From Niveispirillum sp. (GTDB taxonomy: Bacteria > Pseudomonadota > Alphaproteobacteria > Azospirillales > Azospirillaceae), in assembly GCF_017996735.1 (NCBI RefSeq), contig NZ_JAGOGJ010000058.1, positions 1 through 40,507 of the forward strand: 40,507 nucleotides of DNA. The letters are read 5' to 3'. Each line of letters starts with the position of its first letter. Within the stretch, counting starts at the first letter, position 1. Made by a program: the position numbers and the translations under genes. Shown one piece after another: positions 8,966 to 17,116 of this stretch. The notes under the pieces were generated by a model. That model was not told the origin of the DNA and searched no databases. It saw nothing but the letters and a program-made list of their open reading frames with translations.

Positions 8966-11331
8966 ACGCCCGGCCGCCAGCGCCGCAGTAGCAGGGCGTT
9001 GGCGACCACACAGACGCTGGACGCCGCCATGGCCGCCCCCGCCAGCATGGGGTTGAGCAGCCCGGCCATGGCCAGCGGCACGCCGACGATATTATAGATG
9101 AAGGCCCAGAACAGGTTCTGGCGGATCTTGGCCACCGTGCGCCGGGACACCGAAATGGCGTCGGCCACCAGCGACGGGTCACCCCGCATCAGGGTCACCC
9201 CCGCGGCCCGCATGGCAATGTCGGTACCGGTGCCCATGGCGATGCCGATATCGGCGGCGGCCAGGGCCGGCGCGTCATTGATGCCGTCCCCCACCATGGC
9301 GACGACCCGTCCCCCACTGCGCAGCTTCGCCAGCGCCTCCCCCTTGTCCTGGGGCAGCAGTTCGGCCAGCACCTCGTCCACACCCAGTGTGGCGGCTGTC
9401 GCGGCGGCGGCCCCCGCATTGTCGCCCGTCAGCATGACGGTACGGATGCCCAACGCTTTCAGCCGCGCGATGGCGGCGGGTGCCGTGTCCTTGACCCGGT
9501 CGCCAAAGGCGATCAGGCCCAGCGCCACCCCGTCGGACACCAGATAGGACAAGGTCCGCCCCTGGGCCGTCAGACCCCGCGCCACGGTATCCAGCGCCGA
9601 AATGTCGATACCCCGGTCGGCCATCAGCCGGGCATTGCCCAGCAGCAGGGCGGCACCCTCCGCCCGCCCCTCCACGCCCAGGCCCGGCAAGGCACGCATG
9701 CCCTCGGCGGCGGCAACGTCAGGCATGGCATCGCGCACAGCCACCGCCAGCGGATGGCTGCTGCCGGCCTGCAAGGCGGCGGCAAGGCGCAGAACCTTGT
9801 CCTTGTCCCCGCCCGTCACCGGCTGCACCGCCACCACGGCGGGCTTTCCCTGCGTCAGGGTGCCGGTCTTGTCAAAGGCCACCACCCCGATCTCCCGCGC
9901 TCGTTCCAGCGCCTCGGCATCGCGGATCAGGATGCCGGCGCGGGCCGCAACCCCGGTCCCCACCATCAGGGCCGTCGGTGTCGCCAGACCCAAAGCACAA
10001 GGACAGGCGATGACCAGCACCGATACGGCATTGATCAATGCCACCTCCACGCCGGCCCCCGCCAGCAGCCAGCCGGCCAGGGTCAGCAGCGCCAGGACCA
10101 GGATCACCGGCACAAAGATGGCGGACACCTTGTCGACCAGACGCTGGACCGGGGCCTTTGCCGCCCCCGCCTCCTCCACCATGCGGATGATGCGGGACAG
10201 CGTGCTGTCGGCGCCCAGCGCACCCACCGTCACGGCGATGAAACCGTCCAGGTTCATGGACGCGCCCGTGACCGCCGCCCCCGGCCCCTTGGCCACGGGC
10301 AGGCTTTCCCCCGTCAGCATGCTTTCGTCCAGATGGGTGGAGCCTTCCAGGATGGTGCCGTCGACGGGAACCTGTTCTCCCGGCCGGACCAGCGCCACAT
10401 CACCCCGTTTCAACTGCGCGATCGGCAGGGTCACTTCCCCGCCGTCACGCCGCACCCGCGCCACCTGCGGCCGCAGGGCCATCAGCGCTTCGATGGCCGC
10501 GCCCGTCTTGCGCTTGGCCCGTGCCTCCAGCCAGCGGCCCAGCAGCAGCATGGCGATGATCACCGACGCCGCCTCATAATACAGGTGCGGCGCATGGCCG
10601 GGATGGGCCGTCATCCACATCCACCCCGACAGGCCCCAGGCCGCCAGCGTACCCAGCACCACCAGCACATCCATGCTGGCCGTCCGGTGTTTCAGGGCGT
10701 TCCAGGCCCCGGCATAGAAGGGCCAGCCCAAACCGAACTGGACCAGGCTGCCGAGGGCGAACTGTGCCCAGGCCGGCAGGGACGGCCCGCCCAGCATGGG
10801 CAGCAGCAGCGGCACGGACAGGATCAGCGACAGGGCGGCCCGCGCGCCTTCGCCCAATCCGGGAGCGCGGGTTGCGGCAGGCGGTTGCGCAGTGGGTAGC
10901 GGTTCATCCTCCGCCCCAGCCACCCCATAACCGGCGGCAACCACAGCAGCGGCAAGATCATCATCGCTGACATCGGCGGCGTCGATCAGGGCCGTGCTGG
11001 TAGCCTGGGATATCCTGACATCAATGACGCCGGGCACGGCCCGCAGCGCCTTTTCCACCTTGCCGACGCACCCGGCACAGCGCAGTCCCGTCAGCGTCAG
11101 CCGTTTCGGCTCGACCACCGGGGTGAAACCCGCATCGGTAATGGCGGCGACGACGGCAACCGGCATTTTCATGTCGGCGTTATCGCTGGGCGTGACCAGC
11201 ACACGCTGCGCCGACAGATTGACGGTGACGGCGGCCACACCGGGCAGCTTCGCCACGGCCTTCTCAATCCGCCCCGCACAGGAGGCGCAACGCATGCCCT
11301 GCACGGGCAAAGACAGGATCGCGGACGACAT
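8962..11331 (-). CDS. copA: copper-translocating P1B-type ATPase
   Basis: Pumps Cu(I) out of the cytoplasm. It has 789 residues and starts at the ATG 11331 behind a GGAAGGGG ribosome binding site. Two N-terminal heavy-metal domains carry CxxC motifs (C15/C18 in GMRCASC, C85/C88 in GLRCAGC). The membrane metal site is the CPC motif at 443-445 (IACPCALG), the actuator loop is TGESLPV, and the phosphorylated aspartate is D487 in DKTGTLTQG, followed later by GDGINDAPAL. CPC together with two GMxCxxC domains and the CueR-type operator upstream point to copper rather than zinc or cadmium. There is no copper chaperone or cueR gene adjacent in the window. Confidence 0.95.
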   Translation of the reverse strand: MSSAILSLPVQGMRCASCAGRIEKAVAKLPGVAAVTVNLSAQRVLVTPSDNADMKMPVAVVAAITDAGFTPVVEPKRLTLTGLRCAGCVGKVEKALRAVPGVIDVRISQATSTALIDAADVSDDDLAAAVVAAGYGVAGAEDEPLPTAQPPAATRAPGLGEGARAALSLILSVPLLLPMLGGPSLPAWAQFALGSLVQFGLGWPFYAGAWNALKHRTASMDVLVVLGTLAAWGLSGWMWMTAHPGHAPHLYYEAASVIIAMLLLGRWLEARAKRKTGAAIEALMALRPQVARVRRDGGEVTLPIAQLKRGDVALVRPGEQVPVDGTILEGSTHLDESMLTGESLPVAKGPGAAVTGASMNLDGFIAVTVGALGADSTLSRIIRMVEEAGAAKAPVQRLVDKVSAIFVPVILVLALLTLAGWLLAGAGVEVALINAVSVLVIACPCALGLATPTALMVGTGVAARAGILIRDAEALERAREIGVVAFDKTGTLTQGKPAVVAVQPVTGGDKDKVLRLAAALQAGSSHPLAVAVRDAMPDVAAAEGMRALPGLGVEGRAEGAALLLGNARLMADRGIDISALDTVARGLTAQGRTLSYLVSDGVALGLIAFGDRVKDTAPAAIARLKALGIRTVMLTGDNAGAAAATAATLGVDEVLAELLPQDKGEALAKLRSGGRVVAMVGDGINDAPALAAADIGIAMGTGTDIAMRAAGVTLMRGDPSLVADAISVSRRTVAKIRQNLFWAFIYNIVGVPLAMAGLLNPMLAGAAMAASSVCVVANALLLRRWRPGV

Positions 11332-11449
11332 CCCAAACCCCTTCCGGCCTCTGGCCGGTCATCGGATGAACCAGGAAGGAAACAGCGGGCGGCAGCATAA
11401 GGGCAATGACCCAGCGCAAACCCGCCCTCCCTTCCGGCAACGTCCAATG

Positions 11450-11480
11450 TTTGTGAACCTTCCCACAATGGGAAGGTCAA
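11450..11480 (-). promoter_or_regulatory. CueR-type (MerR-family) operator and promoter of copA
   Basis: A perfect inverted repeat ACCTTCC-N7-GGAAGGT at 11457-11477 lies 126 bp upstream of copA. Read on the minus strand it sits between a TTGACC -35 hexamer (11475-11480) and a poor -10 (CACAAA, 11450-11455) with a 19-bp spacer. This is the layout known for the E. coli copA promoter, where CueR twists an overlong spacer in response to Cu(I). The half-sites are the same as the E. coli CueR consensus. The regulator itself is not encoded in the window. Confidence 0.85.
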
Positions 11481-11495
11481 GGGGTTCTTTCAGCG

Positions 11496-14400
11496 TCAAT
11501 CCGCGATCAGGGACAAAAGCGCGTCGCCCGTCGTCACCGGCCGGCCCGCCCGACAATGAACGGCACCGATCCGGCCCGCCGCGCGGGCATGGATCGCGAA
11601 TTCCATCTTCATCGCTTCCAGAATGACCAGCTTCTGGCCCACCTCCACCACCTGCCCGACCTCCACCAGCACCTTCCAGACATTGCCGGAAATGTCGGCC
11701 TGGATGGCGTTATCATCGGCGACGGGCGGTGGCTCGTCATCGGTGGCGGCCGTGGTGTCGTCCGACTGCCAGCGCGCCACCTCTGCCGTGAAGGCCGCGT
11801 GCTGGCGGGCGCGGAAGGCGGCGATATCGTCGGCCTCCGCAGCCCAGACCGCCTCCTGCGCTTCCAGATCGAATACATCCTCTTCCACCCGCACCTGCGC
11901 GCGGCCGGAACGGAAATCGGTGCGGAAGCGGTCCAGTTCCGCCTCCGTCACGGGATGGAAGCGTACCCGGTCGAAGAAGCGCAGCAGCCAGGGTTCGGCC
12001 CCGAACTGCCGGTTGGCCAGGAACTTGTTCCAGATGGGCACGGTGCGGCCGACAAGCTGGTACCCGCCGGGGCTGTCCATGCCATAGATGCACATATAGA
12101 CGCCGCCTATGCCCACCGTGCCTTCGGCGGTATAGGTGCGTGCGGGATTGTATTTGCTGGTCAACAGCCGGTGGCGCGGGTCCAGCGGAACCGCGCACGG
12201 GGCGCCCAGATAGACATCGCCCAGGCCCAGCACCATGTAGCTGGCATCGAAGATGGTGTCGCGCACCTGCTCGCGGCTGTCCAGGCCGTTGATACGCTGA
12301 ATAAAATCGACATTGTTGGGCAGCCAGGGCGCCTCACTCTTCACCGTCTCCTGATAGCGGGTGACGGCGCCCAGGGTGGCACTATCCTCGAACGCCATGG
12401 GCAGATGCACGATGCGGCTGGGCACCTTCAGCCCCGCCACACTGCCCAGCCCCTCCTCCAGTTCCAGCAGCTTGGCGACCAGTGCCGCCTGGGTGATCAC
12501 CCGGCTGTCATAATGGATCTGGACCGACCGCACCCCCGGCGACAGTTCCGCCACGCCGGGAACCTTGGCCGCCGTCAACGCCTCCATCACCAGATGGATG
12601 CGCAGACGAAGGCGCAGGTCCAGGATATTCTCTCCATATTCCAGCAGGAGGTACTTATCGCCCGCCTGCCGGTAGGTGACCATGGGCCGGTCGGTGGTGG
12701 CGGGCAGACGGGTCAGGATGCAGGTGTCGGGCGCGATGGGGTCCGGCACCGGCAAGGCCGTGTCGGACAGCGCCGCAATAGCCGCATCCTGCGCCTGTTC
12801 CAGGGCCAGCGCATCGGTGAAGCTGACAGGACGGAACCGGATCGTGTCGCCCGGCTTCACCTGCCCCACCTTCCACAAGTCGGCCTTGATGATGGTGGCG
12901 GGACAGACGAAACCGCCCAGGCTGGGCCCGTCGCAGGTCAGGATGACGGGTGTATCGCCCGTGAAATTGATGCTGCCAATGGCATAGACGCAATCATGGA
13001 TGTTGGATGGGTGCAGCCCCGCCTCCCCGCCATCGCTGCGCATCCATTCCGGCTTCGGCCCGACCAGCCGCACGCCCAGGCGGTTGGAATTGTGATGCAC
13101 GCGGTAATCGCTGCTAAAGAATGTCTCCATCGCCTCGGACTTGAAAAAATCCGGGGCGCCATGGGGACCGTACAGCACCGCGATATCCCAGTGCTTGCCA
13201 TAGGCGGGGATCAGCGATGCCGGAACCTGTGCGGGATCAAAAGCCGGGGCTGGCGTGGTGCAGGCAGGCGATTGCGGACGGCTGACCGGCAACACGTCGC
13301 CCACGCGCAGGGTGCGCCCGGCATGGCCGCCGAACTGTCCCAGCACGAAGGTGGACTTGCTGCCCAGATAGTCGGGCACATCAAGCCCATTGCGGATGGC
13401 GATATAGGTGCGGCAACCACTGGCCGCGCGGCCCAGGCGCAGCACCTGCCCGGCCGAGACCTTGACAGGCGTCCAGAAGGGCAGCGCCTCCCCGTCATCA
13501 AGCGTCGCCGCCATCTCGGCCCCGGCCAGGGCGATCACGGCATCGCCATGAAAGCGCAGGGTCGGGCCTTGCAGGGTGCATTCAAGACCGGCCGCCGCCG
13601 CATCATTGCCGACAATGCGGTTGGCCAGACGGAACGCGTAATCATCCATCGGACCCGATGGCGGCACGCCGATATCCCAATATCCGTGACGGCCCGGATA
13701 ATCCTGCACAGTGGTGTAGGTGCCGGGCTCCACCACCTCTACCACCGGCGACACATGGTGATAGCTGTCCAGGAACCGGGTGGACATCCTGGCGTCGATG
13801 AAGGTCGAACCCGACAGGATGCCGCGCAGATAATCCAGATTGGTGGCGATGCCATGCAGGCGCGTTGCGTCCAGGGCCGCCAGCATTTTTTGCCGCGCCG
13901 CCTCCCGGTCCGGGCCGTGCACGATCAGCTTGGCGATCATCGGGTCATAGTGGGCCGAAACCTCCGTGCCCGTGCGCACCCAGCCATCGACCCGAACACC
14001 TTCGGGGAAGAACACCTCCGTCAGGGTGCCGGGCGAGGGTGCGAAATTGCGCACGGGATTTTCGGCATAAAGCCGGACCTCGATCGCGGCCCCCTGCGGT
14101 TCGGGCAATTGGCTGAAATCGGGCGGGTCGCCGGCGGCGATGCGGATCATCCATTCCACCAGATCCAGGCCCGTCACGGCCTCCGTCACCGGATGCTCGA
14201 CCTGCAGCCTTGTATTCACCTCCAGGAAATAGAAGGCGTCGCGGGCCGCATCATAGATGAACTCCACCGTGCCAGCCGAGACATAGCCCACCGCCTGACC
14301 CAGGCGGACAGCGGCATCCAGCAAGCGGCGGCGGGTGTCGGGCGGCAGGCCGGGGGCGGGCGTCTCCTCGATCACCTTCTGGTTTCGGCGTTGCACGGAA

Positions 14401-15083
14401 CAGTCACGTTCCCCCAGGGCCACGACATTGCCCCGCCCGTCACCGAATATCTGCACCTCGACATGGCGGGCGTCCGACACGAACCGTTCGATGAACACCC
14501 CGCCATCCTTGAAAAAGGACCGGCCCAGCCGCTTCACACTGTCGAAGGCCGCTACCAGTTCCGCTTCATCCAGGCAGCGCTGCAGGCCGATGCCGCCGCC
14601 GCCAGCGGTACTTTTCAGCATGATGGGATAGCCGATCTCGGCCGCCGCCTGCTTGGCCTCCTCTACATCCTTCAACAGGTCGGTGCCCGGCGTCAGGGGC
14701 ACACCGGCGGCCTTGGCAATCTCCCGCGAGGTATGTTTCAGGCCGAAGCGGCGGATCTGGTCCGGCGTGGGGCCGACAAAGGCGATGCCGGCGGCGGCGC
14801 ATTGTTCGGCGAAATCGGTATTTTCCGACAGGAAGCCATAGCCGGGAATGATGGCCTCTGCCCCCGTTTCCCGCGCGATCTGAATGATCCGGTCGCCACG
14901 CAGGTAGCTTTCCGCCGGCGTCTGCCCGCCCAGCGACACCGCCATATCGGCCATGGCCACATGCAAACTGTCGGCATCGGCATCTGAATAGACCGCGACC
15001 GAGCGGATATTCATCTGCTTCAAGGTGGCGGCGATACGGACAGCAATTTCACCGCGATTGGCGATCAGGACGGTCTTGAACAT
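11496..15083 (-). CDS. uca: urea carboxylase (biotin-dependent)
   Basis: Carboxylates urea to allophanate using ATP and bicarbonate. It has 1195 residues, as expected for the stand-alone enzyme. A biotin carboxylase domain starts at the N-terminus (FKTVLIANRGEIAVRI, then the ATP-grasp segment STAGGGGIGLQRC and EVNTRLQVEHPVTE). The middle is the urea carboxyltransferase made of the KipA- and KipI-like halves (for example DYPGRHGYWDIGVPPSGPMD, and later MYGMDSPGGYQLVGR-like sequence read as IYGMDSPGGYQ). The C-terminus is a biotinyl domain, ILEAMKMEF, with the biotin lysine at K1159. An AAGGAG site 10 bases upstream supports the 15083 start. The gene follows allophanate hydrolase by 50 bp in one operon. 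Some enzymes with this annotation are guanidine carboxylases; the absence of carboxyguanidine deiminase genes and of a visible guanidine riboswitch favours urea. Confidence 0.93.
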   Translation of the reverse strand: MFKTVLIANRGEIAVRIAATLKQMNIRSVAVYSDADADSLHVAMADMAVSLGGQTPAESYLRGDRIIQIARETGAEAIIPGYGFLSENTDFAEQCAAAGIAFVGPTPDQIRRFGLKHTSREIAKAAGVPLTPGTDLLKDVEEAKQAAAEIGYPIMLKSTAGGGGIGLQRCLDEAELVAAFDSVKRLGRSFFKDGGVFIERFVSDARHVEVQIFGDGRGNVVALGERDCSVQRRNQKVIEETPAPGLPPDTRRRLLDAAVRLGQAVGYVSAGTVEFIYDAARDAFYFLEVNTRLQVEHPVTEAVTGLDLVEWMIRIAAGDPPDFSQLPEPQGAAIEVRLYAENPVRNFAPSPGTLTEVFFPEGVRVDGWVRTGTEVSAHYDPMIAKLIVHGPDREAARQKMLAALDATRLHGIATNLDYLRGILSGSTFIDARMSTRFLDSYHHVSPVVEVVEPGTYTTVQDYPGRHGYWDIGVPPSGPMDDYAFRLANRIVGNDAAAAGLECTLQGPTLRFHGDAVIALAGAEMAATLDDGEALPFWTPVKVSAGQVLRLGRAASGCRTYIAIRNGLDVPDYLGSKSTFVLGQFGGHAGRTLRVGDVLPVSRPQSPACTTPAPAFDPAQVPASLIPAYGKHWDIAVLYGPHGAPDFFKSEAMETFFSSDYRVHHNSNRLGVRLVGPKPEWMRSDGGEAGLHPSNIHDCVYAIGSINFTGDTPVILTCDGPSLGGFVCPATIIKADLWKVGQVKPGDTIRFRPVSFTDALALEQAQDAAIAALSDTALPVPDPIAPDTCILTRLPATTDRPMVTYRQAGDKYLLLEYGENILDLRLRLRIHLVMEALTAAKVPGVAELSPGVRSVQIHYDSRVITQAALVAKLLELEEGLGSVAGLKVPSRIVHLPMAFEDSATLGAVTRYQETVKSEAPWLPNNVDFIQRINGLDSREQVRDTIFDASYMVLGLGDVYLGAPCAVPLDPRHRLLTSKYNPARTYTAEGTVGIGGVYMCIYGMDSPGGYQLVGRTVPIWNKFLANRQFGAEPWLLRFFDRVRFHPVTEAELDRFRTDFRSGRAQVRVEEDVFDLEAQEAVWAAEADDIAAFRARQHAAFTAEVARWQSDDTTAATDDEPPPVADDNAIQADISGNVWKVLVEVGQVVEVGQKLVILEAMKMEFAIHARAAGRIGAVHCRAGRPVTTGDALLSLIAD

Positions 15084-15133
15084 ATTGAAGAATCTCCTTT
15101 TTCCCTTAATCGCCGGGGCCGCTGGCCTCCCGA

Positions 15134-16921
15134 TCAGGCGGCATTCTGGGCGCGCAGGCGCATATAGGCGCGCCAGCCGCCCAGGCTGGTAATGTCGGCG
15201 GCGTCACGGGTGGCCCAGGACTCGCACAGGAACCCCTGCACATGCCGCCCATCGACCAGTTCCAGGGTGCCGATGCCCAGCGGTGGCGGGATCAGCGCCA
15301 CGAAGGACCCGTAATGGGCCACCGGCATGTCCCAAAGCTCCACCGCGATGGGCATGCCTTCTCCCGTGCGCACCAAGCCCGGCTTGGGCGGGGTCGTGCC
15401 GGGCAGGGCGTAAAGACGATAGGCGGCAGAGGTCAGAGTGCTTTCCAGCAGCACGGCCCCGCGTTCGGTCAGTTGACTGTTCAGCGGCATGCCCGACAGG
15501 TGCGCACCGACCACGGCGAGCGTGACATGCCCATGCCTTCCGTCGGCGACCCGTTCCGCCTGTGGCAGGGCCAGGGTGGAGGCCCCCCGTTTCCAGGGGC
15601 TGGCCGCCTGCCACAGCCGGCCGAACTCCACCAACCGCGCCTCGTTCCAGGCGGGCGCGATCAGGGTAATGCCGGCGGGCAGCCCGTCCGGCCGCATGCC
15701 GCCCGGCAAGGCGATGGCGGACCAGTCCAGCAGGTTCACGAAATTTGTGTACAGCCCCATGCGGCTGTTGACGCCCACCGGGTCGGCCATCACCTCCGCG
15801 ATGGTGGGCAGGGTCGGGGCCGTGGGGACCAGCAGCCCGTCCAGCCCGGCGATCATCCCCTCCACCCGCCGTGCCAGTTCCATGCGGCGGTACTCGGCCT
15901 TGAACCCGTCGGCGGCGGTGAAATTCCGCGCCTTTTCGATGATGGACCGGACCACGGGATGCACCGTTTCCGGCCGTTCGCGCATCACCTGCTCAATCGC
16001 AGCATAGCGCTCGGCTACCCACGGGCCGTCATACAGCAGGGCAGCCACATCCCACAGCGGTTGGAAATCCAGCGGCCGAAGCTCAACGCCCAGGGATGAC
16101 AGCCGTGCCAGGGAGGCCTGATAGGCAGCCGCCGCCCCCTCGTCCCCGAACCAGTTCGGGGTCTTGGGAATGCCCAGCACCGGTCGCGCGGGCCAGGCCG
16201 TGGGCGGGGCACCGGCCTTGCGCGAATAGGCATCGGCCGCGTCATAGCCCTGCATATGCTCCAGCACGGATGCCGCATCATCGACCGACATCGCCATCAC
16301 GGTGATGCAATCCAGCGTGCGACAGGCCGGCACCAGGCCACGGGTGGAGACCAGCCCCCGTGTCGGCTTTAACCCGACCAGATTATTGTGCCCCGCCGGT
16401 ACACGCCCTGATCCCGCCGTGTCGGTACCCAGCGCGAACGGCACCAGCCCGCGCGCCACCACCGATGCCGACCCGGAACTGGAACCGCCGGAGACATGGT
16501 CGGCGCTGAAGGCATTGGGCACCACGCCATAGGGCGACCGGGTGCCGACCAGACCGGTGGCGAACTGATCCAGGTTGGTCTTGGCAATGACGACGGCGCC
16601 CGCCGCCTCCAGCTTCGCCACAGCGGCGGCACTGGCATCGGGCAGATAAGTGAAGTCGGGGCAGGCGCAGGTGGTGGGCAGGCCGGCCGCGTCGATATTG
16701 TCCTTCACGGCAAAGGGGATGCCGTATAGCGGGGCCGACGGGTCCAGCGCCTGGATACGCGCCGCCAACGCATCGGCCCCAATCAGGCTGATCCAGGCCG
16801 GATCATCGGTGGACAGGCGGGCCAGCAAGGCGGGCAGAAGGTCCTCAGGCCTGGCACCAGCCCGATAGGCCTTTGCCCAGTCCTGTAAGGTCCAGAATTG
16901 GGTCGCAATAGTCTCGCTCAT
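15134..16921 (-). CDS. atzF: allophanate hydrolase
   Basis: Hydrolyses allophanate to ammonia and CO2, completing the urea amidolyase pathway with the downstream carboxylase. I chose the ATG at 16921 (595 residues, MSETIATQFW) rather than the open frame up to 17047, whose extra residues look non-coding. The N-terminal amidase-signature domain shows the Ser-cisSer-Lys triad: K73 in FAVKDN, S147 in GGSSSGS and S171 in TDTAGSGR, the last two 24 residues apart as usual. A separate C-terminal domain, from about 460, contains the AHLSGMPLNSQLTERG block typical of allophanate hydrolases and absent from ordinary amidases. The gene is first of the two-gene operon; its promoter should lie in the 195 bp after uvrD. 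Confidence 0.93.
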   Translation of the reverse strand: MSETIATQFWTLQDWAKAYRAGARPEDLLPALLARLSTDDPAWISLIGADALAARIQALDPSAPLYGIPFAVKDNIDAAGLPTTCACPDFTYLPDASAAAVAKLEAAGAVVIAKTNLDQFATGLVGTRSPYGVVPNAFSADHVSGGSSSGSASVVARGLVPFALGTDTAGSGRVPAGHNNLVGLKPTRGLVSTRGLVPACRTLDCITVMAMSVDDAASVLEHMQGYDAADAYSRKAGAPPTAWPARPVLGIPKTPNWFGDEGAAAAYQASLARLSSLGVELRPLDFQPLWDVAALLYDGPWVAERYAAIEQVMRERPETVHPVVRSIIEKARNFTAADGFKAEYRRMELARRVEGMIAGLDGLLVPTAPTLPTIAEVMADPVGVNSRMGLYTNFVNLLDWSAIALPGGMRPDGLPAGITLIAPAWNEARLVEFGRLWQAASPWKRGASTLALPQAERVADGRHGHVTLAVVGAHLSGMPLNSQLTERGAVLLESTLTSAAYRLYALPGTTPPKPGLVRTGEGMPIAVELWDMPVAHYGSFVALIPPPLGIGTLELVDGRHVQGFLCESWATRDAADITSLGGWRAYMRLRAQNAA

Positions 16922-17116
16922 GGTCCGGCCCGATCCAATGTCCCCGTTTCGAACGGTTGGACCAGTATGCGGACCCATGCTGCACTGCCATATACGCAGG
17001 ATGACGTATTGGGGGATCACTCCATGACCCGGATAAGCGACACCCAATCGGACGGACAGCGCAGCCGGGATTTCCCCGGACTACGCTTCGCCAATATCGC
17101 TTCCGCCGCCTGCCCC

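Noticed and set aside
11556..14987. Very long open frame (over 1100 codons) opposite urea carboxylase
   Set aside because: It is antisense to a clearly identified gene, is rich in His, Arg, Gln and Gly as expected of a GC-rich shadow frame, and has no recognisable domain.
16922..17116. Guanidine (ykkC-type) riboswitch upstream of allophanate hydrolase
   Set aside because: I found none of the conserved core segments of the guanidine riboswitch classes on the relevant strand by eye; a covariance search would be decisive.
16922..17116. Sigma54 (-24/-12) promoter for the urea operon
   Set aside because: A TGGCAG sequence is present but the GC at the correct distance is absent.
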